Part shown: positions 26,325 to 34,713 of the stretch, in pieces
Numbering within the stretch: the first letter of the stretch is position 1
Layout: each line of letters begins with the position of its first letter
Source of the DNA: JANQLU01 sp964434955
Lineage (GTDB): Bacteria > Planctomycetota > Planctomycetia > Pirellulales > Pirellulaceae
Reading direction: 5' to 3'
Assembly (NCBI GenBank): GCA_964434955.1
Contig: CAYSXI010000003.1
Span: 1 to 64,000, forward strand
DNA length: 64,000 nt
The notes under the pieces: model-generated
Databases searched by the model: none
What the model was told of the DNA's origin: nothing
Seen by the model: only the letters and a program-made list of their open reading frames with translations
Position numbers and translations under genes: made by a program

Positions 26325-26372
26325 TCAAAATGGCTCGATAGTCAAAACGGCTCGCTAGTCACACACGATTCG
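26322..26372. repeat. 17-bp tandem repeat starting at the rpsU stop codon
   Basis: Units tagtcaaaatggctcga (26322-26338) and tagtcaaaacggctcgc (26339-26355) match at 15 of 17 positions; a decayed third unit begins tagtcacacac (26356). The first TAG is the stop of rpsU, so the repeat multiplies an in-frame-looking stop. Confidence 0.8.
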
Positions 26373-26421
26373 GCGGCATCCCTATGGCCGCCTCGAGATT
26401 CATTCCAAGAATCATCCTTTC

Positions 26422-26479
26422 GCGACCTGCCCAAATGAAACGCAGGTCGCTTCCACACGGAATCGGATTCCGTTTTTTT
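26422..26479 (+). terminator. Double hairpin terminator after rpsU
   Basis: A perfect 9-bp hairpin (GCGACCTGC 26422-26430, GCAGGTCGC 26442-26450) is followed by a second one (ACGGAA 26457-26462, TTCCGT 26468-26473) and seven T residues (26473-26479). The second hairpin with its T-run is a standard rho-independent terminator. Confidence 0.8.
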
Positions 26480-26574
26480 ATGCGCTCAGCATATGCTTCG
26501 ACCGCTTGGGCCGACCGCTTCGGCTGGCAAATGCTTGGCCAGAATTCTTTTCGGTCCTCAATTGATTTCCCGTC

Positions 26575-27957
26575 TTAATCGAGCCGAGTGAGGGAACGGA
26601 CAATCAAGTCGATCTCATCATCGCCAGTCGGCCAAGGTGAGATCTTCGATGGGTCCGCGCCTGCGTCAACCAAAAGCTTGAGAACGGCGCTCAGTTGACC
26701 GCGATTCCCGTTGGAATGGACGCAACCCCAAACCAAGCTGTCGATCACGGTTCCGCCATAGTTGTTCTCCAATTCCAGGGGAGCGCCCTTTTGCACCAGC
26801 AAGTCAGTCAATTCGAGATGCCCGTACCAAGCGGCCCAGTGCAAGGCAGAGAATCCCTGCTCGTCTTGAGCATTCGCAGGGAACCCAAACTCGAGAAGCG
26901 CTCTTACGCCGTTCATGTTTCCGGCTTGGGCTGCGGCCACGATCACATTGGAATCTTCAGCAGCAAGGTCTTGTGCAGTGCGACCCGCTTGCTTGGCCAA
27001 TTGGATTGCCGACTCGAGTTCGCCGCGAAGGAGGGCAGCGACAACCGCCTGCTCGGGAGGCAAGTCCGTTTTGCATCCGTGCGCTTCGAGCAGGCTCAAC
27101 ACGTCCTGACGGCCACTTTGGCAAGCCAAAAAGTAAGTCGACTTTCCCTGGTACGGTTGCGAATTGGGTTCGGCCCCCGATTCCAGTAGTGTTTGAATAA
27201 TCTCAAGGCTACGCCCGCGAAGAATCGCTTGTTGAAGTGGCGACTTCCCCCAGATTCCACGGGCATTGGCGTCGGCGCCATAACTCAAGATTTCTTTCAT
27301 CCCCCGAGGATCTTCAAAATCAAGTTTTCGCAAGAGAACCGTCGCCCGGTGTTCGGCATTCATTCCACGTTCAAACAAAACACGGACGCAGCGTGTGTCT
27401 TCGAATTCGGCCACGTGATAAGAACCATCCGGGTCATCAACCAGCGCACCATGCTTCAACAACGATTCAGCGAGTTCCGGGTGATTACAGACACCCACCG
27501 CTCCATAGAGGGCTGTTTCTTTCTCGTCCCCGAGCATGAAAAAAGCATTGGGGTCGGCACCCTGCCCGAGTAACAACTGGGCGCAATCCAATAGATTTTG
27601 CTCGCGTTGGGGGTTCGTTGGTTTTCGCAGAAACCGCGAAAAGCAAAGATAAAGCAGGGGCGGCCAACCGCGGGGCTCAAATCTCTGATTGGCCAACGCG
27701 GGTTCTGAATCCAGCATCTCCCCAACCAAGCGGGCTTCTCCTGAAAGGCAAGCCGTTATCAGGTTGGCGGTGGCCAATTCCGGGTGATCGCGAAGCATCG
27801 CCTCGGCCCGCCGCTGAAAATTCTGGCCGTTTGAATCGGCACTCGCACAATGGAGCGAACAGGCGCATTCAATAAACTCGTGGACTCTTTCCGCCTGGAT
27901 CACTTTACACCCCGAAAACGACAAGTGACTCACATTAGAGAGAGAAGCCCGTTCCAA
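26575..27957 (-). CDS. Ankyrin-repeat protein
   Basis: A 460-residue protein with ankyrin repeats through most of its length. Clear copies are KSPLQQAILRGRSLEIIQTLLESGAEPNSQ, here cut at 20: SPLQQAILRGRSLEIIQTLL, then STYFLACQSGRQDVLSLLEAHG, and GFSALHWAAWYGHLELTDLL with the classic ALHWAA turn. It has no signal peptide, so it is a cytoplasmic protein-binding scaffold. The start is uncertain: TTG at 27957 is eight bases after the pseudokinase stop, with in-frame GTG at 27933 as an alternative. The tight spacing makes it part of the ECF-pseudokinase transcript, which suggests that it binds a member of that signalling unit. Confidence 0.85.
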   Translation of the reverse strand: MERASLSNVSHLSFSGCKVIQAERVHEFIECACSLHCASADSNGQNFQRRAEAMLRDHPELATANLITACLSGEARLVGEMLDSEPALANQRFEPRGWPPLLYLCFSRFLRKPTNPQREQNLLDCAQLLLGQGADPNAFFMLGDEKETALYGAVGVCNHPELAESLLKHGALVDDPDGSYHVAEFEDTRCVRVLFERGMNAEHRATVLLRKLDFEDPRGMKEILSYGADANARGIWGKSPLQQAILRGRSLEIIQTLLESGAEPNSQPYQGKSTYFLACQSGRQDVLSLLEAHGCKTDLPPEQAVVAALLRGELESAIQLAKQAGRTAQDLAAEDSNVIVAAAQAGNMNGVRALLEFGFPANAQDEQGFSALHWAAWYGHLELTDLLVQKGAPLELENNYGGTVIDSLVWGCVHSNGNRGQLSAVLKLLVDAGADPSKISPWPTGDDEIDLIVRSLTRLD

Positions 27958-27965
27958 GTCGAGAC

Positions 27966-29048
27966 TTAGAATCCGAATTGGAAAAGCAGCCGACGCAAAT
28001 CGTCGATTGACTGGAGACGTTCACTGGCAACGGGCAAGGTGCAGCGTTGAGACAAGCCGGCAAGGGGAAGGAGATAGTTGGCCATCTCTCCACCACCAGT
28101 TGCGGTCACCTGGTGAAGAATCAGCTCCAGGATTTTCCCCAGTGGAAAAATATCCGCACTGCAACCGAGTTTGTCATGCGGGAGATTGAATTGCTCGGGA
28201 GGCAAATATCGAAAGCGATCAATGTCTTCGGCAGTCATTTCATTCGAATAGCGCTCATCACAGAACAAGCCGGTGTCCGTAATGACAATTTCCTGTTCGC
28301 GGGTCACAAAGATATTGGAAGGTTTGAGATTACGATGCAATTTCTGCATCTGATGAAGATACTCGAGGGCATCCAGAATCTTGTGAAAGAGCTTCATTGC
28401 GGTACGAATTGGCCGCGGTTTCACAGACAGCCATTGGTTGAATGTTTTGCCGTCGATGACCGGCATCGTCATGAAGCCTCGGTAACCCTCCCAGCACCCA
28501 TAGTCCAGAATCGGTACAAACGACTTGTGTTCAATCGATTGCATGAACGCCGCGTCGCTTCGAAATGTTTCCAGCTGGGACCAATCATTGGTGACTGCCT
28601 CGGAAGTGATCTTTAACGCTACGGCTTCCCGTTTTTCGTGATCGTAGGCCAGGTGAACTTCGCCAAACGCTCCGCTTCCGATTTGCTTTGACAGCACAAA
28701 TCGATTTGTTTTGTTGGATTCGATCGTATCGAGCCCGGGAACTTCCTTGCGAAACTTCTCGATGATTTCATCAATGATCGATTCTTTCTTACTCATTTCT
28801 TCGCGAATCGAAAGTCGGTCTTTGCGCTTCGAGTCAGGCTGGACTGCGTCCCGCAACGAGCTCTCAAAAAAATCAGGCTTGAATTCCTCGAGACGAATCT
28901 GGCATTGCCGGCAGCTTGCGACGTGGTTGGCGATCGGGTCAATCAGGCGCTCATTGAGCTCGCCGCGATCAAAGGAAATCAGGATATGCTCCTCGGGACA
29001 ACCCTGGAAATATTGAATGGAGGATTCCATCGAATCGGAGAGGTTCAT
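27966..29048 (-). CDS. Zinc anti-sigma-like motif fused to a pseudokinase
   Basis: A 360-residue protein from the ATG at 29048, 17 bases after the sigma factor stop. The N-terminal part has His42, Cys46 and Cys49 in HVASCRQC, exactly the Hx3Cx2C of zinc-binding anti-sigma domains. A charged linker leads to a protein-kinase fold: glycine loop GSGAFGEV (124-131), Lys146 in VALK, YLHQMQKLHRNLKPSN where the catalytic Asp is Asn240, and DTG for DFG (Asp258). PEQF closes the activation segment. ATP-binding residues remain, but the base is lost, so catalysis is doubtful. No transmembrane helix is visible. It probably binds and controls the neighbouring ECF sigma factor; this is an inference from motif and position. 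Confidence 0.85.
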   Translation of the reverse strand: MNLSDSMESSIQYFQGCPEEHILISFDRGELNERLIDPIANHVASCRQCQIRLEEFKPDFFESSLRDAVQPDSKRKDRLSIREEMSKKESIIDEIIEKFRKEVPGLDTIESNKTNRFVLSKQIGSGAFGEVHLAYDHEKREAVALKITSEAVTNDWSQLETFRSDAAFMQSIEHKSFVPILDYGCWEGYRGFMTMPVIDGKTFNQWLSVKPRPIRTAMKLFHKILDALEYLHQMQKLHRNLKPSNIFVTREQEIVITDTGLFCDERYSNEMTAEDIDRFRYLPPEQFNLPHDKLGCSADIFPLGKILELILHQVTATGGGEMANYLLPLAGLSQRCTLPVASERLQSIDDLRRLLFQFGF

Positions 29049-29065
29049 TTCAACTTTGCCCTGAA

Positions 29066-29668
29066 TTAAAAAAGGCCGGCGAATTCCGCTTTCAACTTTT
29101 GCAGGATTCGACATTTGACCTGGTAAACAACATTGGGATTCAATCCCAGATCCGCGGCGACTTCTTTGGGTTTGCGTTCGTGCACGACCACTTCGACAAA
29201 TGCTCGATAGTGTTTGGGGTTCGTGTTCGACTTGATGATGTCCAGGGCGCGCTGAAAGAGTACGGCGATATCATCCCGCAAACTTTCTTCATCATCCTGC
29301 TGATCAAAGGCGATCTCGTTGAACCAACGGCCACTTCCGCCCGCTGCTTTTGCCACACGCTGACGCGAGTAATTCACCAAGGTGTTCCGTGTGATCGTGC
29401 GAATCCACTTTCGAAACATCTGTCCTGGTTCGTCTTTTCGAAACTTGTTCAGCTTGGAAACCGCCAACAACAACACATCGTAAGTCACGCAATCCGCTTC
29501 GGCGTCGTCGAGCCCCGACTGCCGACACCATCGAAGTACCAAAGGGTAGTACAGTTTGACGAAACGCGACCAGGCTTCGGGATTCTGCGCGGCGGCACCA
29601 GCGAGCAATCCCAGTGAAGTCTGAAATCGTTCGTCGACCGATGGTTGGCTGTTTTCTTCTGGATTCAT
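29066..29668 (-). CDS. ECF-type RNA polymerase sigma factor
   Basis: A 200-residue protein from the ATG at 29668 (an in-frame extension to 29749 lacks support). Region 2 is visible in SRFVKLYYPLVLRWCRQSGL and FRKWIRTITRNTLVNYSRQ, the -10 recognition helix. Region 4 is YRAFVEVVVHERKPKEVAAD followed by LGLNPNVVYQVKCRILQKL, the helix-turn-helix for the -35. The pattern is that of the planctomycete ECF groups linked to protein kinases. The next gene on the same strand encodes the anti-sigma-like pseudokinase. The target promoters cannot be named from this window. Confidence 0.92.
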   Translation of the reverse strand: MNPEENSQPSVDERFQTSLGLLAGAAAQNPEAWSRFVKLYYPLVLRWCRQSGLDDAEADCVTYDVLLLAVSKLNKFRKDEPGQMFRKWIRTITRNTLVNYSRQRVAKAAGGSGRWFNEIAFDQQDDEESLRDDIAVLFQRALDIIKSNTNPKHYRAFVEVVVHERKPKEVAADLGLNPNVVYQVKCRILQKLKAEFAGLF

Positions 29669-29785
29669 GAATCTTGCGCTGATTGCACCGCCGCTGCCCA
29701 AATGCGTTGAAGCTAAGGCTAACATGGCAAATGTTTCCGCAAGATGCAATTGAATGAAATGAAGTCAAACAAAGATTTCCCGTAA

Positions 29786-30694
29786 CTACTGATCGGGTCG
29801 CTTGTCCGCTGCAACGATTGGCGAATCGATGTGGTCCCAGAGCTCCCAGAGCACTCCGGTTCCCGTCCCGTCTCCACGAAATCGAATGATTTTGTTTTCC
29901 TGCCTCCGGTTCAAGCACTTGATGGTGTCATGAAGCCGTCGCTTCGGACAGATATTCCCCTGCGGACTTAATGGATCGTCGACTCGTCTCGGCCAGCCCT
30001 CTTCTTCGAAGGCCATCAAAACCCGTTCCTGGTTGGAAGCCGCCCAGCGGAACTTCTTTACGATAATGTCACCAAATTTCAGGACGTGGGTATCAAAACT
30101 GAATGAGGGTTTTTTGATGACTTTCGTTTTCGGGTTTTGCGAGGCAGTGCGCCGACGGAGAATCTCCTGTTCCAGGAAGCCCAAAAACTTCTCGCCATTT
30201 TCTGTCAGCACGAATGCATCCTCGTTGGCGGCTCCCGGCTGAAATTCAAATACCGTTTCCGTGCCACGGGGCATCAAACTTCGCTCGATCAGGCCTCGAT
30301 GATAAAGCCACCGAAGTTGATATCCGACGATGCCCTTTTGAAGCAGTTCCGTAAGCGCAACGGCAAAAAGATCGATCGACTCATCGCATTTGATTGCCGT
30401 CCGTTTCGCGTTGCGGAGGTGAATCAGCGATTGAAGAATCCCCTCGCCGGGCCCCGGAATTTCCATTGCCAGTTCCACAACTTGATGCTGGGTCAATGGC
30501 TGCTTCTTGTCAGCTCCGTTGACTTCGAATCGGCTCTTGGTTTCCAAGATTTGCAGGACTGACGTTTTCGGATGGGCCAGGCTGTTTTTACTGGAAAGAT
30601 TGGCTTGTGTTGAACTGGAGCGTCGTCTTTTGGTCATATTCCCGATGTCCGAAATCATTGGATGATGGCGGCTTCCAGCAAAGTCCATATTCAT
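29786..30694 (-). CDS. Conserved planctomycete-type protein of unknown function
   Basis: About 302 residues from the ATG at 30694 (GAGAGAG upstream); other in-frame starts exist at 30814 and 30637. The N-terminal 70 residues are basic and Ser-rich, probably disordered. A middle region has a winged-helix feel (GYQLRWLYHRGLIERSL, DAFVLTENGEKFLGFL). The C-terminal block is LKFGDIIVKKFRWAASNQER, AFEEEGWPRRVDDPL, KRRLHDTIKCLNRRQ and FRGDGTGTGVLWEL. To my recollection that block recurs in planctomycete proteins of unknown function; its Gly-rich FRGDGTGTGV and RLHDTI parts may form a winged-helix DNA-binding module. It lies upstream of the ECF sigma gene on the same strand (118-base gap). Function unknown. 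Confidence 0.75.
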   Translation of the reverse strand: MNMDFAGSRHHPMISDIGNMTKRRRSSSTQANLSSKNSLAHPKTSVLQILETKSRFEVNGADKKQPLTQHQVVELAMEIPGPGEGILQSLIHLRNAKRTAIKCDESIDLFAVALTELLQKGIVGYQLRWLYHRGLIERSLMPRGTETVFEFQPGAANEDAFVLTENGEKFLGFLEQEILRRRTASQNPKTKVIKKPSFSFDTHVLKFGDIIVKKFRWAASNQERVLMAFEEEGWPRRVDDPLSPQGNICPKRRLHDTIKCLNRRQENKIIRFRGDGTGTGVLWELWDHIDSPIVAADKRPDQ

Positions 30695-31038
30695 TGGGCT
30701 CTCTCTCGATATGGGGCAAAATTTCAAAGCAGCTTTTTTGCTGCCACTTGCGACACCAGGTAGAACGAAAAGATCTTCCAAGATTCTGGCGCAACACAGC
30801 TGCCGAGAACCCACAAAGCATTCCTATCAAAGGACTTACGGAAAATATTTTTTTCTCAATGCATCGCAAATGCCTGGTAAGAATCGCGAAACACGCTGGG
30901 GAACCGCCAAACGAGCCGGTAAATAGGTGTTCTCTCTATAGGCGCGATGCATCGGCAGCCGGGAATGTTAAAATCGGCGGTTTGCTGAAAAGTTCAGCGT
31001 TCTCTCAAGAAATGTCGATCGATCCTGGAAAAGGAACT
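30695..31038. other. Divergent intergenic region
   Basis: These 344 bases separate the minus-strand conserved unknown and the plus-strand prolyl oligopeptidase. An open plus-strand frame that begins at 30607 runs through it into the oligopeptidase, but its residues are unlike the family and lack a ribosome binding site, so I treat it as non-coding. Promoters for both directions should be here; none is clear. Confidence 0.5.
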
Positions 31039-33204
31039 ATGACTCAACCCACTAAGCTCACGGTCCTCGCCATCACGGTTTTTGGACTGGTCTCTCAACT
31101 GCCGATCTCGGCGCAGAAAATGAATTACCCCGTTACTCAAAAATCGATCGTTCTCGATACCTACTTTGGCGTTTCGGTCGCCGATCCCTACCGTTGGCTT
31201 GAAGACGACGTTCGGGAATCGGATCAAGTCCGTCGCTGGGTGGATGCTCAAAACAAGGTGACGTTTTCTTATCTGGAAGAACTCCCTTTTCGTTCTGACA
31301 TTGAGAAACGGCTGACAACACTTTGGAATTACGAACGATTCGGGGCCCCGTTCAAAGTCGCCGACAAATACTACTTCTCCAAAAACAATGGCCTGCAAAA
31401 CCAATCGGTTCTCTACCGAATGGACTCGCTGGATGCCGAGCCAGAACTTGTCCTCGATCCCAATGCTTGGTCGAAGGATGGCACGGTCGCGTTGGGCGGA
31501 TTGTCATTCAGCGATGACGGACGATACATGGCGTACGGCATTCAGGACGGCGGTTCCGATTGGCGTACCTGGCGAATCAAAGATTTGAAAAGCGACAAAC
31601 TGCTGGATGACGAACTCAAGTGGCTCAAGTTTGGGGGAATCAGCTGGCTGAAGGACGGAAGCGGATTTTTCTACAGCCGCTTTCCTGCTCCCGACAGCGG
31701 CGAAAAGTTTCAAAGCACGAACTTGAACAACCGGATCTACTTCCACCAAATTGGCACACCGCAAAAAGACGATGTCCTGATTCACAAAGACGATGAGCAT
31801 CCGGAATTTGGGTTCATTCCTTCGGTTACCGAAGACGGTGACTACCTGGTGATTACCGTCTGGAAGGGAACCGACAATCGCTACCAGGTCTACTACAAGT
31901 CGCTTAAAGATGCGAACGCCAAAATTGTTCGCCTGATTGATAACTTCGAACAGGAATATTCCTTCATCGAAAACTATGGAAGCACGTTTCTGTTCAAGAC
32001 CAACTTGGACGCGCCGAACGGCAAAGTCATTGCCATTGATGTCGACAACGCCGATCGAGCCAACTGGAAAACCGTTGTTCCGGAAGCCAAAGAAGCGTTG
32101 TCGGACGTCGGCCTGGTCAATCACACCTTGATCTGCGAATACCTCAAAGACGCCAAAACGCAGATCAAAATGTACGATCGAAACGGAAAGTTCGTTCGCG
32201 AGGTCGAATTTCCCGGGATCGGTTCAGCCGGCGGATTCGGTGGCAAAAAAACCCACAAAGAAACGTTTTACTCCTTCTCAAGTTTTGCGACGCCTCCAAG
32301 TACCTTTCGATACGACATGGAATCGGGCGAGAGCACGTTGATTCGACAGGCCAAGGTCGCATTCAATCCGGAAGACTATGTCGTCAAACAGGTCTTTTAC
32401 AAAAGCAAAGACGGCACCAAAGTCCCGATGTTCATTGCCCACAAAAAGGGCATCCAACTCAACGGCAACAATCCAACGCTGTTGTACGGCTATGGCGGTT
32501 TCAACATTTCACTGACGCCCGGCTTCAGCGTGTCTCGTCTTCAATGGATGGAAATGGGTGGCGTATTTGCGATGCCCAATCTTCGCGGTGGCGGCGAGTA
32601 CGGCGAACGTTGGCACAAAGCCGGTACCAAGACTAGCAAACAAAACGTGTTTGATGATTTCATTGCCGCCGCTGAGTATTTGATCGAGAACAAATACACA
32701 TCGAAGGACAACCTTGGCATTCAGGGCGGAAGTAATGGCGGGTTGCTGGTTGGGGCTTGCATGACCCAGCGACCTGACCTTTACGGAGCCTGCCTTCCCG
32801 CCGTCGGCGTGATGGACATGCTTCGGTTCCAGGAGTTTACGGCCGGGCGATATTGGGTCGACGATTATGGAAGTTCCAAAGGCAGCAAAGCGGAGTTCGA
32901 AGCCTTGCTGAAGTATTCGCCCTATCACAACTTGGCCGAGGGAACCAAGTATCCGCCCACGCTGGTCACGACCGCCGACACGGATGACCGTGTGGTGCCA
33001 GGTCACAGTTTCAAATTTGCGGCTCGACTCCAGGAATGTCACGAAGGGGACAATCCGGTTCTGATCCGAATCGAAACCCGCGCGGGCCATGGTGCCGGCA
33101 AACCGACCTCGAAACAAATCGAGGAAGTTGCCGATCAATGGTCGTTCCTTGTAAAGCATCTTGGAATGCAACCGAAAATTCCGAGCAGCAAAGACAAGAA
33201 GTAG
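31039..33204 (+). CDS. Secreted prolyl oligopeptidase (peptidase family S9A)
   Basis: A 721-residue enzyme from the ATG at 31039, preceded by AAGGA. A signal peptide (LTVLAITVFGLVSQLPISAQ) sends it to the periplasm or outside. It starts with the propeller-capping region DPYRWLEDD, then a seven-bladed propeller (for example FGGISWLKDGSGFFYSRF), then the alpha/beta hydrolase domain. The catalytic Ser565 lies in GGSNGGLLVG, the Asp in TADTDDRVVPGHS and the His in ETRAGHGAGKPT, all very near the animal and bacterial enzyme consensus. It cleaves short peptides after proline. A strong terminator follows. The export is unusual relative to cytosolic eukaryotic forms but common in bacteria. Confidence 0.95.
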   Translation: MTQPTKLTVLAITVFGLVSQLPISAQKMNYPVTQKSIVLDTYFGVSVADPYRWLEDDVRESDQVRRWVDAQNKVTFSYLEELPFRSDIEKRLTTLWNYERFGAPFKVADKYYFSKNNGLQNQSVLYRMDSLDAEPELVLDPNAWSKDGTVALGGLSFSDDGRYMAYGIQDGGSDWRTWRIKDLKSDKLLDDELKWLKFGGISWLKDGSGFFYSRFPAPDSGEKFQSTNLNNRIYFHQIGTPQKDDVLIHKDDEHPEFGFIPSVTEDGDYLVITVWKGTDNRYQVYYKSLKDANAKIVRLIDNFEQEYSFIENYGSTFLFKTNLDAPNGKVIAIDVDNADRANWKTVVPEAKEALSDVGLVNHTLICEYLKDAKTQIKMYDRNGKFVREVEFPGIGSAGGFGGKKTHKETFYSFSSFATPPSTFRYDMESGESTLIRQAKVAFNPEDYVVKQVFYKSKDGTKVPMFIAHKKGIQLNGNNPTLLYGYGGFNISLTPGFSVSRLQWMEMGGVFAMPNLRGGGEYGERWHKAGTKTSKQNVFDDFIAAAEYLIENKYTSKDNLGIQGGSNGGLLVGACMTQRPDLYGACLPAVGVMDMLRFQEFTAGRYWVDDYGSSKGSKAEFEALLKYSPYHNLAEGTKYPPTLVTTADTDDRVVPGHSFKFAARLQECHEGDNPVLIRIETRAGHGAGKPTSKQIEEVADQWSFLVKHLGMQPKIPSSKDKK

Positions 33205-33211
33205 CAACGAA

Positions 33212-33243
33212 ACGCGGGCCGGAAAACTGGCCCGCGTTTTTTT
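33212..33243 (+). terminator. Rho-independent terminator after the oligopeptidase
   Basis: A perfect 9-bp stem, ACGCGGGCC (33212-33220) with GGCCCGCGT (33229-33237), an 8-base loop and a run of seven T residues (33237-33243). It lies 8 bases after the stop and only 11 bases before the next ATG, so read-through or a promoter within the terminator must serve the next gene. Confidence 0.92.
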
Positions 33244-33254
33244 ATGGAGTCATC

Positions 33255-34346
33255 ATGCTTTTCAATTTACGCCGGGGTCTGGGATTCGCCGTCGCTTGCC
33301 TGCTGCCATTCTCGGTCTTGGTAGCGCAAGACGCTTCGAATTCGATCAAGGTTGAATGGACGAAGATCGACGCCAGTGCCGATGTTGGTTTTCGCGGAAT
33401 GTCGACGGTGGGCAAGAACATCGTCTGGGTCAGCGGCTCCCGCGGTACGGTGCTTCGCTCGATCAACGGCGGAAAGACCTTTGAAAACGTCTCGGTTCCC
33501 GATTCCGAAAAACTCGATTTCCGCGACGTTCACGCCTTTGACAAAGACAATGCCGTGGTCATGAACGCGGGTTTCCCCGGGGTCTTTTTCCGAACTTCCG
33601 ACGGCGGGAAGTCTTGGAAAAAAGTTTACGATGACCAACGCGAAAAGATTTTTTTTGATGCGATGGATTTTTGGGATCAAAAAAACGGCGTCGCTTTTGG
33701 TGACCCCATCGATGGCCGCATGGTCATCCTGTTAACCAACGATGGTGGGAATCGCTGGAAAGAAATCGATCAAAGTTCGCAGCCCAAGATGGAAGAAGGA
33801 CAGGCCGGTTTTGCCGCCAGTGGAACTTGCCTGGTTGCCGGCGGCAAAGCTTCCATTCTTGTTGCGACCGGCGGTGGAACCGAGGAACAGGATTTATCGA
33901 AATCCAAGATCATCACTTCATACGATCGTGGAAAATCCTGGAAGAACCTCGAAGTCCCGATTCCTCGGGGCCCCAGTGCAGGAATGTTCTCGCTGGTTGC
34001 CATGAACGCCAAAGAAATGGTCGCCGTGGGAGGAGACTACCGGAAACCGGATGACGTGAAAGGAAACTGTGCCTTGACCCGCGACGGAGGAAAAACTTGG
34101 CGTGCCATCAAGAAACAAAATCCAAGTGGTTTCCGCTCCTGCGTCGCATTCAATGGCAGCCAGAAAAAACCAGTCTTGATTGCATCGGGAACCAACGGCG
34201 TTGATCTTTCCCTGGATTCCGGAGCAACCTGGAAACGGATCGACCAACATCCGTCCAACGTGATTCAGTTTTCCAGCGACGGCAAAACCATTTATTCGGC
34301 CGGCCCCAAAGGAAGCCTGTTTGTCGGGCGAATCGTGGAAAAGTAA
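33255..34346 (+). CDS. Secreted BNR/Ycf48-like beta-propeller protein
   Basis: A 363-residue protein from the ATG at 33255 (GGAG six bases upstream). A signal peptide (LGFAVACLLPFSVLVAQ) is followed by a propeller of BNR-type units with the Asp-box pattern SxDxGxxW: RSINGGKTF, TSDGGKSWKK, TNDGGNRWKE, SYDRGKSWKN, TRDGGKTWRA, SLDSGATWKR. This arrangement is shared with the photosystem assembly factor Ycf48/Hcf136 and with sialidase-like glycosidases; no catalytic residues of a sialidase are recognised. The function in a non-phototroph is unknown; it may bind a carbohydrate or a protein at the cell surface. The gene is tightly spaced behind the terminator of the oligopeptidase. Confidence 0.88.
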   Translation: MLFNLRRGLGFAVACLLPFSVLVAQDASNSIKVEWTKIDASADVGFRGMSTVGKNIVWVSGSRGTVLRSINGGKTFENVSVPDSEKLDFRDVHAFDKDNAVVMNAGFPGVFFRTSDGGKSWKKVYDDQREKIFFDAMDFWDQKNGVAFGDPIDGRMVILLTNDGGNRWKEIDQSSQPKMEEGQAGFAASGTCLVAGGKASILVATGGGTEEQDLSKSKIITSYDRGKSWKNLEVPIPRGPSAGMFSLVAMNAKEMVAVGGDYRKPDDVKGNCALTRDGGKTWRAIKKQNPSGFRSCVAFNGSQKKPVLIASGTNGVDLSLDSGATWKRIDQHPSNVIQFSSDGKTIYSAGPKGSLFVGRIVEK

Positions 34347-34397
34347 ATTTCCGAGGTTGGAAATTCACCCTGGTTGATTTTTTGAGCGACCCAAAAA

Positions 34398-34598
34398 ATG
34401 ATTCAAATCCTTGCGGTCCTTGCTGGAATTGCAGCCATTTACACCGGTGGATTCGCGATCGCGAAAAAGAAGATTGCCCTTACCAGCAAACAGCCGTTAA
34501 CGGGAACCGCCGCAGTCATCACTGGCTCAATCGCGATCGCGGCGGGAATCGGAATTATCCTGTTTGCGGTGATTGGCATTCCGATGCTGTTGCGTTGA
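34398..34598 (+). CDS. Small two-helix membrane protein
   Basis: A 66-residue hydrophobic protein, ATG at 34398, with a weak GAGCG upstream. Two membrane segments (MIQILAVLAGIAAIYTGGFA and AAVITGSIAIAAGIGIILFA) are joined by a short basic loop (KKKIALTSK), the usual hairpin topology with the loop inside. No family recognised. It follows the propeller gene and is convergent with hutH. It could be real: composition and length are those of common planctomycete small membrane proteins, but it could equally be chance. Confidence 0.6.
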   Translation: MIQILAVLAGIAAIYTGGFAIAKKKIALTSKQPLTGTAAVITGSIAIAAGIGIILFAVIGIPMLLR

Positions 34599-34713
34599 AC
34601 CATTCTGATTCGTCATGGCATCGAATCGAAGTGGGTAATGGCAGAGCGTGGTCGGGTTGGAGCCTGCTCGTCGTCTTCAGTGCGTGTCTCTGCAACTCAG
34701 CGAATCAAAGAAT

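Noticed and set aside
30607..31038. N-terminal extension of the prolyl oligopeptidase (144 codons)
   Set aside because: The extension is unlike the family, precedes a clean signal peptide and lacks a binding site; the ATG at 31039 has AAGGA.
34346..34365. Hairpin AATTTCC/GGAAATT as terminator of the BNR-like gene
   Set aside because: AT-rich 7-bp stem without a T-run; too weak to call.
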